NCBI GenBank assembly: GCA_015055905.1
Contig: SVHI01000007.1
Coordinates: forward strand, 1-59,607
Direction: 5' to 3'
DNA: 59,607 bases
Origin: Clostridiales bacterium
Lineage (GTDB): Bacteria > Bacillota > Clostridia > Christensenellales > UBA1242
The translations under genes were made by a program, and so were the position numbers. The notes under the pieces are model-generated. The model saw nothing but the letters and a program-made list of their open reading frames with translations, was not told the DNA's origin and did not search any database. Every line of letters begins with the position of its first letter. Within the stretch, counting starts at the first letter, position 1. Below, one piece after another: positions 46,078 through 55,735 of this stretch.

Positions 46078-46093
46078 GAAAAGAGGAAAATTT

Positions 46094-47869
46094 ATGAATA
46101 TTTCAAAGACACTTTATGATGCACTTAAAAAAAGTTTTGAAGAAAATGAGTTTGATTCAAACGACATTACTTTAACTTTTTCAAATAGACCAGAGGCTGA
46201 CTATCAATGCAACTCTGTTTTTGCTATTGCAAAAAAGATGCATTTGAACCCTGAAGAAGTTGCAAACAAGATTATTGAAAAATTGGAACAAGATATTGCA
46301 GAGGTGTCTTTTGCTAGACCTGGGTTTATTAACTTTAAACTTAAAAATGAAGTTCTTTCAGCCTATTTAAACGAGGCTTTGGCAGATGAAAGAATGTGCC
46401 TTAATACGCTTGAAAAGCCAATCAAGGTTGTTATGGACTATGGCGGCGCAAACGTTGCAAAAGAACTTCATATTGGACACTTGCGTTCACCACTTATTGG
46501 TGAGAGTTTGGCAAGACTTTATAGAATTTTGGGGAACGAAGTTATCACAGATACTCACCTTGGTGACTGGGGTCTTCAAATGGGGCTCACTATTGCTCAG
46601 CTTCAAGACGATGGATATGTTGACGGATATTTTGAAGAAGGAAAACCAAATAAAGAAATCACTCTTGACACATTAAACGAGGCTTATCCAAAAGCATCAA
46701 AGAGAAAAAATGTTGATGATGCGTTTAGAGTTAAGGCTGAAACTTACACAAAATATATTCAAGACCACAAAGAGCCTTATTGGTCAATTTATGAAAAAAT
46801 TAGAAATATTTCAATCGATAGAATCAAAATTAATTATGGCAAACTTAATTGTTTCTTTGATTATTGGTATGGCGAAAGCACATCGGCTCCATACGTTGAA
46901 AAAGTTGTAAAGATGTTTGTTGATAAGGGTCTTACTCGTGAGCACGAAGGCGCTTTGGTTGTTGATGTGGCACGTGAGGGGGAAAACATTCCTATTGAAA
47001 AGAAAAACCCAGATGACCCACAACTTTACAAAAACCCTATGCCACCAGTGTATCTCAAAAAGAGCAATGGTGCTGATGTTTATGACACAACCGACATTGC
47101 GACAATTTATCAAAGAAATATTGATTTTTACCCAGACAAGATTATGTATATTGTAGACAAGCGTCAAGGCAGCCACTTTGAGCGTTGCTTTAGGGCTGTT
47201 AAGACAGTTGGAATTTCACCAGAAACTCAAGAACTTCAATTTGTTGGTTTTGGAACACTTAACGGAACTGACGGAAAACCTTTCAAGACTCGTTCTGGTG
47301 ACACCATTAAACTTGAAGACATTATTGGTCTTATCACTGATAGTGCTAAAACAAAACTCAAGGAAAACGGAATTGAAAATGCAGACAAACTTGCACTTGA
47401 CATTGGTGTTAGTGCGATGAAGTTTGGTGACCTTTCAAACGACCCACTCAAAGACTATGTGTTTGACATTGACAAGTTCGCGTCATTTGAAGGAAAGACT
47501 GGTCCATACATTGGATACACAGGCGCTAGAATTAACTCGCTTATTAAAAAGGCAGGCGCAAAAATAAGTGATATTGAGAAAAATGGCGAAATTAATGTTG
47601 CTGATGAAAACCAAAGAGAAATTGCAATCGCGTTCTTGAAACTTCAAGAAAGTTATATGACATCATACAAAAACACATCACTCGCGCCACTTTGCAACTC
47701 TGTTTATGACTTTGCTTCTTCTTTTGCGAAATTCTATAATGACACTAGAATTTTGACCGAAAAAGATGAGGCTAAGAAAAATTCATATCTTGCAATTTCA
47801 TATTTTGTTTTAAAAGCAATCAAACAAGCAAGTTCAGTTTTGGCTTTTGAAATTCCAGAGAAGATGTAG
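46094..47869 (+). CDS. argS: arginyl-tRNA synthetase
   Basis: YGGANVAKELHIGHLRSPLIGESLARLYRILGNEVITDTHLGDWG. Confidence 0.97.
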   Translation: MNISKTLYDALKKSFEENEFDSNDITLTFSNRPEADYQCNSVFAIAKKMHLNPEEVANKIIEKLEQDIAEVSFARPGFINFKLKNEVLSAYLNEALADERMCLNTLEKPIKVVMDYGGANVAKELHIGHLRSPLIGESLARLYRILGNEVITDTHLGDWGLQMGLTIAQLQDDGYVDGYFEEGKPNKEITLDTLNEAYPKASKRKNVDDAFRVKAETYTKYIQDHKEPYWSIYEKIRNISIDRIKINYGKLNCFFDYWYGESTSAPYVEKVVKMFVDKGLTREHEGALVVDVAREGENIPIEKKNPDDPQLYKNPMPPVYLKKSNGADVYDTTDIATIYQRNIDFYPDKIMYIVDKRQGSHFERCFRAVKTVGISPETQELQFVGFGTLNGTDGKPFKTRSGDTIKLEDIIGLITDSAKTKLKENGIENADKLALDIGVSAMKFGDLSNDPLKDYVFDIDKFASFEGKTGPYIGYTGARINSLIKKAGAKISDIEKNGEINVADENQREIAIAFLKLQESYMTSYKNTSLAPLCNSVYDFASSFAKFYNDTRILTEKDEAKKNSYLAISYFVLKAIKQASSVLAFEIPEKM

Positions 47870-47875
47870 GCGAAT

Positions 47876-48469
47876 ATGGAAAAAAAGAAAATTTTACTTC
47901 ATTCGTGCTGTGCACCTTGTTCAACTGCTGTTATTGAAAGGCTGGCAGACGAATTTGAAATCACAATTCTTTATTATAATCCAAACATCTATCCAGAAGA
48001 GGAATATGTTAAACGCAAAAACGAAGAGATTAGATATGTTGGAATTTTGAAAGAAAAGGGCATATCTATTGATATGCTCGACTGTGATTATGAAAGCGAA
48101 AAGTTCTACGCGGCAGCCAAGGGGCTTGAAAACGAGAGAGAGGGCGGCGCAAGATGTGCAGTTTGTTTTAAACTTAGGTTAGAAGAGACTGCTAAACGCG
48201 CTAAAAGCCTTGGATTTGACATTTTTGGAACAACTTTGACTGTTTCTCCGCATAAAAACGCAGAGGTTATTAATGCCATCGGTTTGAGTTTGTCAAAAAA
48301 ATATGAGATAGAATATCTTGAGTCGAATTTTAAAAAGAAAAACGGTTACAAGCGTAGCGTTGAACTTTCAAAGGAAAACGGAATTTATCGTCAGGCTTAT
48401 TGTGGCTGTGAGTTTGCATTAAAAATTCAGCAAGAAGAAGCACCTGAAAGTTTGAAAAAAGTGTATTAA
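47876..48469 (+). CDS. queH: epoxyqueuosine reductase QueH
   Basis: LLHSCCAPCSTAVIERL; RCAVCFKLRLEETAKRAK; TTLTVSPHKNAEVINAIG; AYCGCEFAL. Confidence 0.93.
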   Translation: MEKKKILLHSCCAPCSTAVIERLADEFEITILYYNPNIYPEEEYVKRKNEEIRYVGILKEKGISIDMLDCDYESEKFYAAAKGLENEREGGARCAVCFKLRLEETAKRAKSLGFDIFGTTLTVSPHKNAEVINAIGLSLSKKYEIEYLESNFKKKNGYKRSVELSKENGIYRQAYCGCEFALKIQQEEAPESLKKVY

Positions 48470-48477
48470 AAAGAGAA

Positions 48478-48507
48478 ATCACTCACAAGTGTGGGTGATT
48501 TTTTATT
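48478..48507 (+). terminator. Rho-independent terminator
   Basis: AATCACTCACAAGTGTGGGTGATTTTTTATTT. Confidence 0.8.
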
Positions 48508-48576
48508 TGACAAAATATGTTTATCCGTTTATATTGCAAAATAGATAGGTTATTTAATGAAATTGGAGGCGTTAAG

Positions 48577-49029
48577 GTGACAACAACCCAAGAACAAAAG
48601 AATATTTTTTGGAAAATGTTTGATGAAATTTTAGTTGAAAAAAACGAAAATTTTAAAATTTCTTATGTGCACAAAATTAAAAACGAAATAACTTCTTATG
48701 CTGCTGTTAATAGAAAGCAAAGTTTTAATGCAAATGCGTTGGATTTGAGTTTTTTGTTCAGGGAAGGTCTTTTTAGAGTAAACCTTTATATAACAAAACA
48801 GCCATTGGTTAGGAAAATAAATTTGGCAAAAGAAGAGATAAATTCAATGGTTTCAGTGCCGATTGTATGGGATAATGGTAAGGGTTGTTTGAGACCATCT
48901 GTTTATTTTAGCTTTGTTCCAAAAGATATTGACGATTATAGAAGAGTTATTGAGGAAAGTTTGACAACTATTCACGAGTTTATTGATGTTGCAAATAAAT
49001 ATGGAAAAGATGATTTTTTTGATTTTTAA
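48577..49029 (+). CDS. hypothetical protein, possibly DUF4268-like
   Basis: GTG start 6 nt after GGAGG; FWKMFDEIL...YITKQPLVRKINLAKEEINSM..IVWDNGKGCLRPSVYFSF. Confidence 0.5.
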   Translation: MTTTQEQKNIFWKMFDEILVEKNENFKISYVHKIKNEITSYAAVNRKQSFNANALDLSFLFREGLFRVNLYITKQPLVRKINLAKEEINSMVSVPIVWDNGKGCLRPSVYFSFVPKDIDDYRRVIEESLTTIHEFIDVANKYGKDDFFDF

Positions 49030-49034
49030 CAATA

Positions 49035-49067
49035 AAAAAGCATTACCGAATCGGTAATGCTTTTATT
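49035..49067. terminator. bidirectional terminator
   Basis: AAAAGCATTACCGA-ATCGGTAATGCTTTT between convergent genes. Confidence 0.85.
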
Positions 49068-49074
49068 TTTATTT

Positions 49075-49779
49075 TTAGATATGAACGCCAAGTTCTTTTG
49101 CGTGTTCACGAGTGATTAAGTTTCTTCTAATCATTTCTTTAATGATGAGTTGTTCACATTCAAACACATCATTTAAGGTTGAGTCAATCAAAAATGCATT
49201 TTCACACATAATAAGCGGTGAAATTTCTCTGTGCATATCTTTGTAGTCTCTGTCTTTTAGTGCTTGAAGGACGTCTTCATATTTAACAGTTGGGTCGTCA
49301 GCAGAGCAGTCTTTGAATCTGCGTTTTGCACGCTCATCAACTTGACAGTCAACATAAACTTTTAGGTCTGCATCAGGGAAAATTACTGAGCCGATGTCTC
49401 TGCCTTCCATAACAATGTTTTCGTTATGCTGTTTTGTTTCTCTTTGAAGTTTTCTAACAAACTCACGAATATATGGTTTGCAAGAATATTTTGCAACATT
49501 TTGTGAGATTTCTTCGGTTCTAAGTTTGCTCATAACATCAATGCCGTCAAGAAGCATAACATTGCTTTTTCCGTCGTAGGTATACAAAATTTCAGTGTGT
49601 TCAATCAAATATTGAAGTTTGTCATCTTCATTGTCTTTGATGCTGAGGTTTAAGGCTTTGAGTGTGATTGTTCTATAAAGGTCACCAGCACTAAAGAAAC
49701 CAAATCCAAGTGTTTTTGCTAATTTTTTTGCGAGTGTAGATTTTCCAGAACCAGATGTTCCGTCGATTGCAATTATCAT
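49075..49779 (-). CDS. cmk: (d)CMP kinase
   Basis: IAIDGTSGSGKSTLAKKLAKTLGFGFFSAGDLYRTIT; EGRDIGSVIFPDADLKVYVD. Confidence 0.93.
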   Translation of the reverse strand: MIIAIDGTSGSGKSTLAKKLAKTLGFGFFSAGDLYRTITLKALNLSIKDNEDDKLQYLIEHTEILYTYDGKSNVMLLDGIDVMSKLRTEEISQNVAKYSCKPYIREFVRKLQRETKQHNENIVMEGRDIGSVIFPDADLKVYVDCQVDERAKRRFKDCSADDPTVKYEDVLQALKDRDYKDMHREISPLIMCENAFLIDSTLNDVFECEQLIIKEMIRRNLITREHAKELGVHI

Positions 49780-49891
49780 ATAAATCTCCCTGTGTCTTAA
49801 CTTATTATATAATATAATAAGTTGATGGTTAAATCAAAATATTTTTACTATTTATTTTGATTTTTTGTCTATTTTGTTATACTATTTAATT

Positions 49892-50506
49892 ATGTCAAAG
49901 AAAAACAGAGTTTATAAACGAAACATTTTTGGGTTTATTGTTGGGTTATTCAGGGTGATACTAATTATTGCCTTGTTTCCTTTTGTTTTGATTTGGTTTT
50001 TTTCTAATCTCAAAAAGAGAAGAGCAAGAAGAAGAGAACTCAAAGAGAGAATTGAGATTTTTGATATGACACAAATTGACGCACTTTCAGGGGTTGAGTT
50101 TGAACAGCTTTTAAATAGGTTATTTGAATTGCAAGGCTATAAATCAGTGGTTACAAAAAAGAGCCACGATTATGGCGCGGACTTGGTGCTTGAAAAGAAA
50201 AACAAAATTTCAATCGTTCAAGCAAAGTGTTATGGAAAAAATGTTGGAATCAAGGCGGTTCAAGAGATTGTTGCGGCAAAGCCACACTATAAGGCGAGCG
50301 ATGCATTTGTTGCAACAAACAGACATTTTTCAAAAGACGCTGTTGTTTTGGCCTTAGAGCATAATGTTAAACTAATTGACCGAGATGTTTTGTTTTCGCT
50401 CGTCAAAAAGTTTAAGCCAACAATCGAAGTGTCTGCCAAAAGATTTGCGGCAACACTTGATTCATCAGTTCAAGAAATTGAGTCAAAATATAAATATTGG
50501 ATATAA
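49892..50506 (+). CDS. membrane-anchored Mrr-like restriction endonuclease domain protein
   Basis: hydrophobic N-terminal segment; LSGVEFEQLLNRLFELQGYKSVVTKKSHDYGADLVLEKKNKISIVQAKCYGKNVGIKAVQEIVAAK (PD-(D/E)xK). Confidence 0.82.
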   Translation: MSKKNRVYKRNIFGFIVGLFRVILIIALFPFVLIWFFSNLKKRRARRRELKERIEIFDMTQIDALSGVEFEQLLNRLFELQGYKSVVTKKSHDYGADLVLEKKNKISIVQAKCYGKNVGIKAVQEIVAAKPHYKASDAFVATNRHFSKDAVVLALEHNVKLIDRDVLFSLVKKFKPTIEVSAKRFAATLDSSVQEIESKYKYWI

Positions 50507-50584
50507 AAAAATTGTCAAAGTTTTGGGTTTCACGAGTAAAAGAAACTATGCTTGCATACACTAGTTTTGAGGTATTTTAGGCAG

Positions 50585-51322
50585 ATGTATGAACTAACTT
50601 TATGCTTGCCAGCGGAAAAACAAAAGTATGTGCTTGAGTTTTGCAAAGCTTTTGAAAAAGAACTGAAAAAGAATAACGGCATAATCGTCAAGCAAAACGC
50701 TGGCGGAAAGAGTTATTTGGCTATAGCAGTTTGTGAAAACAAAAAAGATTATCTTAAGTCGATAGTTTTGGACTTTGTTTTAAAAGTTATTATTGAAGAC
50801 TATAAGTTTGAGTTTTTCAAAGAGAATATTGTTGTTCAGTCGCCAAGCAAAGTAACAGAGGCGTTTTTGATGGCGGTTTCAATATTTGACGCCGAGATTG
50901 ACAAAGAGATTATTTCGAGCCTTTTAGAATTTGAAGGCGAGATTGTGATTGACAGTTTTTATTATTTTAAACTGCAAGGGCTAAAAGAAAGGTGGGCGAG
51001 AACTGCTGGCATAATCAACAAAAATGGGATTATGAATAGTGACCGCTCCATTATTGATGTTTTGAAATATTTGTGTGCGGTGTCAGACAACAACTCGGTT
51101 TTGGTTAACTTGATGTTTGCTGGCGGAAAGATTGAAATGAAAAACTATTATAAGGCCAAAAAATTCAAGACTGACCACGATGGAATTTCAAGTCTTTATG
51201 CGGAAATGATTAAACTTAATCCTATGAAAATCAATATTAGACTCGACGAAGAAGAGGTTGGATTTAAAGAAATAACCGAGACTCTTAAAAGTGTTTTTGA
51301 GGATAAAATTTATTTTAATTAA
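50585..51322 (+). CDS. ytxC: YtxC-like sporulation protein
   Basis: ~245 aa, immediately upstream of thrS as in Bacillus and Clostridia; DVLKYLCAVSDNN, FVLKVIIEDYKFEFF. Confidence 0.65.
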   Translation: MYELTLCLPAEKQKYVLEFCKAFEKELKKNNGIIVKQNAGGKSYLAIAVCENKKDYLKSIVLDFVLKVIIEDYKFEFFKENIVVQSPSKVTEAFLMAVSIFDAEIDKEIISSLLEFEGEIVIDSFYYFKLQGLKERWARTAGIINKNGIMNSDRSIIDVLKYLCAVSDNNSVLVNLMFAGGKIEMKNYYKAKKFKTDHDGISSLYAEMIKLNPMKINIRLDEEEVGFKEITETLKSVFEDKIYFN

Positions 51323-51374
51323 TTTTGGGATAAAACATTGACAAAATTTTATTATGGAATATAATAATAGAGTA

Positions 51375-51578
51375 ATCACTTGCGGGACAAGTAGAGTGCA
51401 AAAACTGCTTTAGAGAGGAAGAATCGTGGGCTGAAAGTTCTTCCAGTAAGAGTGCATTTTGAAACCACCTGCATTTTAAACATCTAAATATCAATGAGGT
51501 TGATTTTTCAACGAAGTAAGGTGGAACCACGATAACTTATCGTCCTTATGCTAATTTTTTTGGCATAAGGATTTTTTT
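51375..51578 (+). promoter_or_regulatory. T-box riboswitch controlling thrS
   Basis: T-box AAGGTGGAACCACG (51518-51531), terminator CCTTATGC..GCATAAGGATTTTTTT, candidate ACC (Thr) specifier near 51464-51469. Confidence 0.92.
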
Positions 51579-51605
51579 ATGCCAAACCACAAAAGGAGAA
51601 GAAAA

Positions 51606-53516
51606 ATGAAAATTAAACTTAGAGATGAAGAAAGAGAATTTGAAAGTGGTGTTTCGGTTCTTGATGTTGCAAGTTCAATTTCTGAAGGGCTCGCACGTGT
51701 TGCAGTTTGCGGAAAAATTGATGAAGAACTTGTTGATTTGAACTTCAAGATTGAAAAGGACTGCGCACTTGAAATCATCACAAACAAGAGTGAAGAGTAT
51801 AAAGAAGTTTTGCGTCACTCAGCTGCTCACGTTTTGGCTCAAGCAGTTAAAACAATTTATCCTAACACAAAGTGTTGGGTTGGTCCTGCAACAAAGGACG
51901 GCTTTTATTATGACTTTGATTTCAAAACACCAATCACAAATGATGACCTTAAAACAATCGAAGACGAAATGAACAAAATCATTAAGGCTAACTTTGAAAT
52001 CGTTAGAAAAGAAATTTCTAAAAAAGAAGCAATCAAACTTATGAAAGCTGCAGGCGAACCATACAAAGTTGAACTTATTGAGGCTTTTGGTGATGATGAA
52101 CTCATCACAACTTACACTCAAGGTGACTACATTGAAGTTTGCCGTGGACCTCACGTTAAGTCTACTGGTGTTATCAAAGCTTTCAAACTCACAAAGATTT
52201 CTGGTGCATACCTTAAAGGTGACAGCAAAAACAAAATGCTCACTCGTATTTATGGTGTAGTTTTTGACAAAAAGAGCGAAATGGACGAATATTTCAAACT
52301 TTTGGAAGAGGCTATGAAGAGAGACCACAGAAAGATTGGTCGTGACCTTGAACTCTTCTTCTTTGACGAAACTGCTCCTGGTATGGCATATTGGCTTCCA
52401 AAGGGCTTTACAATGTATAACGCTCTCGTTGATTATTGGAGAGACCTTCATAAGAGAAAAGGCTATCAAGAATTTGCTGGTCCTCTTCTTAACAGTTCAG
52501 TTTTGTGGAAAACTTCAGGTCACTGGGACCACTATAAAGAAGATATGTTTGTTTTAACAGATGCTGACGGCAATGAACAAGCACTTAAACCTATGAGTTG
52601 TCCAAACTCAATCAAGGTGTTTGCATCAAAAGTGAGAAGTTATAAAGACCTTCCACTTCGTTTTAATGATATTGACGTTATTCACAGAAATGAAAAGTCT
52701 GGTCAACTTAACGGTCTCTTTAGAGTTAGAATGTTCCACCAAGACGACTCTCACAACTTTGTGTCTGAAGACCAAATTGGAAGCGAAATCAAAGAGATTT
52801 TGTCTATTGCTAAAGAAATTTATGATGTGTTTGGTCTTCCATATAAACTCACACTTTCAACAAGACCAGATGACTTTATGGGTCATATTGAAACTTGGAA
52901 CAAAGCAGAAAAAGAACTTAAAGAAGTTTTGAATGAAATCTGCGGAGAGGGTGAATATAGAATCAATGAAGGCGATGGCGCATTCTATGGACCAAAGATT
53001 GACATTAAAATGCAAGACTGCTTGGGAAGAGAATGGCAAATGGGAACAATTCAAGTTGACTTCCAACTTCCTTCAAGATTTGACCTTTCTTATAATGACA
53101 AAGACGGCTCTAAAAAGATGCCTATTATGATTCACAGAGCACTCTATGGTTCATTTGAAAGATTTATTGGTATCATCACAGAACACTTTGCGGGTAGCTT
53201 CCCAACTTGGATTTGTCCAGTTCAAGCAAAGGTTATTTCTGTTTCTGAAAAGAGTGCAGAATATGCAAACAAGATTTCTTCAATGCTATTTGATAGCGGC
53301 ATTAGAGTTGAAACAGACAACTCTGACGAGAGAATTGGCTACAAGATTCGCTTAGCTCAACTTGAAAAAGTTCCATATATGTTTATCTTGGGTGAAAACG
53401 AAGCAAATAGCGGAAAAGTTTCAATTAGAAAGAGAAATGGTGAAGAAATTAAAGACCTTTCTTTTGAAGATGCTTTGGCTATCATTAAGCAAGATATTGA
53501 CGAAAAAAGAATTTAG
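51606..53516 (+). CDS. thrS: threonyl-tRNA synthetase
   Basis: TGS-domain N-terminus; RHSAAHVLAQAVKTIYPNTKCWVGPATKDGFYYDFD; MSCPNSIKVF. Confidence 0.97.
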   Translation: MKIKLRDEEREFESGVSVLDVASSISEGLARVAVCGKIDEELVDLNFKIEKDCALEIITNKSEEYKEVLRHSAAHVLAQAVKTIYPNTKCWVGPATKDGFYYDFDFKTPITNDDLKTIEDEMNKIIKANFEIVRKEISKKEAIKLMKAAGEPYKVELIEAFGDDELITTYTQGDYIEVCRGPHVKSTGVIKAFKLTKISGAYLKGDSKNKMLTRIYGVVFDKKSEMDEYFKLLEEAMKRDHRKIGRDLELFFFDETAPGMAYWLPKGFTMYNALVDYWRDLHKRKGYQEFAGPLLNSSVLWKTSGHWDHYKEDMFVLTDADGNEQALKPMSCPNSIKVFASKVRSYKDLPLRFNDIDVIHRNEKSGQLNGLFRVRMFHQDDSHNFVSEDQIGSEIKEILSIAKEIYDVFGLPYKLTLSTRPDDFMGHIETWNKAEKELKEVLNEICGEGEYRINEGDGAFYGPKIDIKMQDCLGREWQMGTIQVDFQLPSRFDLSYNDKDGSKKMPIMIHRALYGSFERFIGIITEHFAGSFPTWICPVQAKVISVSEKSAEYANKISSMLFDSGIRVETDNSDERIGYKIRLAQLEKVPYMFILGENEANSGKVSIRKRNGEEIKDLSFEDALAIIKQDIDEKRI

Positions 53517-53525
53517 TAAAAATAC

Positions 53526-53554
53526 TTGACAAGAGGGTATTCCTGTGGTAGAAT
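53526..53554 (+). promoter_or_regulatory. promoter of infC-rpmI-rplT
   Basis: TTGACA-17 bp-TAGAAT. Confidence 0.8.
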
Positions 53555-53560
53555 ATGTTC

Positions 53561-53775
53561 GTTTATTGAAGAGAAAGAACACTTTCCACCTTGGGAATGA
53601 AAGATTTTACCTAGGTCAAATATAATAATGCTTATACCCGAATTATTGGCGTGGCTGATAAATATATCTGTTCCACGCAGTATGATTTGGAATTATTATA
53701 TAGTGAGTGGATTTCTTCGTAAACCACTCACTTTTTTAATTTTCAAAAAAGTGAAATAAAATTTTTAGGAGTAAT
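53561..53775 (+). promoter_or_regulatory. infC leader, probable L20-type autoregulatory leader with terminator
   Basis: ~215-nt leader; GCGTGG..CCACGC stem and GTGAGTGG..CCACTCACTTTTTT terminator before infC. Confidence 0.6.
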
Positions 53776-54306
53776 ATGGCAGTTAAGCAACAAGAAACAC
53801 AAATTAACTCTGCAATCCGCGACCCAGAAATTAGAGTAATCGGTGCAAATGGTGAACAACTTGGCATTATGAGTGCCAGAGAAGCTAACGAAATTGCTGA
53901 CAAAGAAGGACTTGACCTCGTTAAAATCTCTCCAAATGCAGTTCCACCAGTTTGTAGAATTATGGACTACGGAAAATATCTCTTTGACAAAACTAAAAGA
54001 GAGAAAGAACAACGTAAAAATCAAAAAATTGTAGAACTTAAAGAAGTTCAACTTTCAATGACAATCGAACAACACGATATTGACATTAAAGCTAAACACG
54101 CTACAAGATTTTTGAATAATGGGGATAAAGTTAAAGTTTCAATTCGTATGAGTGGTCGTCAACAAGCATACGCTGACCGCGGTGTTGAAACAGAAAATGC
54201 TTTCGCTAAGAGCTTGGAGGAAATCGCTGTTATCGAAAAACCTGCAAAAGTTGAAGGAAGAAACATTATTATGATTCTTGCTCCAAAGAATGCAAACAAA
54301 AAATAA
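53776..54306 (+). CDS. infC: translation initiation factor IF-3
   Basis: IRDPEIRVIGANGEQLGIMSAREANEIADKEGLDLVKISPNAVPPVCRIMDYGKY. Confidence 0.97.
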   Translation: MAVKQQETQINSAIRDPEIRVIGANGEQLGIMSAREANEIADKEGLDLVKISPNAVPPVCRIMDYGKYLFDKTKREKEQRKNQKIVELKEVQLSMTIEQHDIDIKAKHATRFLNNGDKVKVSIRMSGRQQAYADRGVETENAFAKSLEEIAVIEKPAKVEGRNIIMILAPKNANKK

Positions 54307-54351
54307 TAACCATATCAAACTAGAATTTAGGTATACAGGAGGAAATTTATT

Positions 54352-54552
54352 ATGCCAAAACAAAGAAATAGTAGTGCCGCTAAAAAAAGATTCATTGTTC
54401 TCGGTGGTGGCAAAGTTAAAAGAGGACGTCAAAACAAGAGACACTTGCTTGCAGGCAAAGAAACTGGAAGAAAGAGACAACTTCGTAGAGGAGCTTATGT
54501 TGAAGGTAAGCAAATCAAGACAGTTAAAAATCTTGTAGGAAATCAAGACTAA
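54352..54552 (+). CDS. rpmI: 50S ribosomal protein L35
   Basis: MPKQRNSSAAKKRFIVLGGGKVKRGRQNKRHLL. Confidence 0.97.
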   Translation: MPKQRNSSAAKKRFIVLGGGKVKRGRQNKRHLLAGKETGRKRQLRRGAYVEGKQIKTVKNLVGNQD

Positions 54553-54569
54553 GGTAGGAGGACAGAAGA

Positions 54570-54926
54570 ATGAGAATTAAAAGAGCAGTTAACGCACACA
54601 AAAAACGTGCTAAAATCTTAAAAGCAGCTAAAGGTTACTATGGCGCAAAGAGCAAACTTTATAGAGTTGCTCGTGAAGCTGTTATGAAGAGTGGCAACTA
54701 TGCATACATTGCTAGACGTCAAAAGAAGAGAGACTTTAGAAGACTTTGGAATGTTAGAATTAACGCTGAAGCTAGAGTTAATGGTCTTTCATATAGCAAT
54801 TTGATTCACGGTCTTAAAGTAGCTGGAATCGACCTTAACAGAAAAGTTCTTGCTGAACTTGCTGTTTCTGACAAGCCAGCTTTCGCTAAAGTTTGTGAAC
54901 AAGCTAAAAATGCACTTGCAAAATAA
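54570..54926 (+). CDS. rplT: 50S ribosomal protein L20
   Basis: [60 protein letters not shown]. Confidence 0.97.
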   Translation: MRIKRAVNAHKKRAKILKAAKGYYGAKSKLYRVAREAVMKSGNYAYIARRQKKRDFRRLWNVRINAEARVNGLSYSNLIHGLKVAGIDLNRKVLAELAVSDKPAFAKVCEQAKNALAK

Positions 54927-54940
54927 GAAAATTTTAAAAA

Positions 54941-54967
54941 CTTAATGCTAGCCATTAAGTTTTTTTG
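54941..54967 (+). terminator. Rho-independent terminator
   Basis: ACTTAATGCTAGCCATTAAGTTTTTTT. Confidence 0.8.
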
Positions 54968-55015
54968 ATTTTTGGGAAATTTTGTGTTATAACAAGAATG
55001 TAGAGGTGTGTGATT

Positions 55016-55723
55016 ATGAAAAATATAGAACTTTTAGACGAGGTTTTGCTATCAAAAAATGTGTATGAAAATTTTAAAGTGCAGATGGAAAATGCTGAGT
55101 TTGCGAGTTGGTTAACTTCGATTGTTCCTGAAGTTGATGACTGTGAGAAACTTAATCAAGATAATCCTTGGCATATTTATGGTTGCCTTGAGCATATTTT
55201 GAGAGCGGTTGAAGAAATTAATAAGCAAACAGAGGGTTTAAAGCCAGAAGATAGAAGACTTTTGGCGTATTCAATGTTCTATCACGATATGGGCAAGCCT
55301 GCGTCACATATTAGAAGATTTGCGAAAAGTTATGGCAGAGAAGTTGATAGTTTTTTTAATCACAACAAAAAAAGTGCTGCAATCGTGAGAAGAACCGCTC
55401 ACGAGTTTGGGTTTAATGAAAGTCAAGTTAATCAAATTGAAAAACTGGTTTATGACCACGATATATTTATGTTTATTACAGATGAGCCAGAATCAAACCC
55501 ACACCACAAAAAACTCACAAAAGACTTAATTGCAGAGCAAATGACGGAACTAGCAAGTGTTGGTGATGGCAAAGAACTTATGCAGTTTTTGATTATGATT
55601 GGAAGAGCCGACAACTTGGCTCAAAACCCAGAAATGACTGGAAAATCACTTAAGTTATTAGATAAAATGGCTGCAATGACAAGCGAAATGGAGTCACCAG
55701 CAGCAGGCATTGAAATGCAATAA
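55016..55723 (+). CDS. HD-domain phosphohydrolase
   Basis: LAYSMFYHDMGKPASH..; IVRRTAHEFGF; VYDHDIF. Confidence 0.85.
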   Translation: MKNIELLDEVLLSKNVYENFKVQMENAEFASWLTSIVPEVDDCEKLNQDNPWHIYGCLEHILRAVEEINKQTEGLKPEDRRLLAYSMFYHDMGKPASHIRRFAKSYGREVDSFFNHNKKSAAIVRRTAHEFGFNESQVNQIEKLVYDHDIFMFITDEPESNPHHKKLTKDLIAEQMTELASVGDGKELMQFLIMIGRADNLAQNPEMTGKSLKLLDKMAAMTSEMESPAAGIEMQ

Positions 55724-55735
55724 AAGGAAGGATTT

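Noticed and set aside
51819-52469. 216-aa minus-strand ORF opposite thrS
   Set aside because: Cys/Phe/Asn-rich shadow ORF within a well-defined thrS frame.
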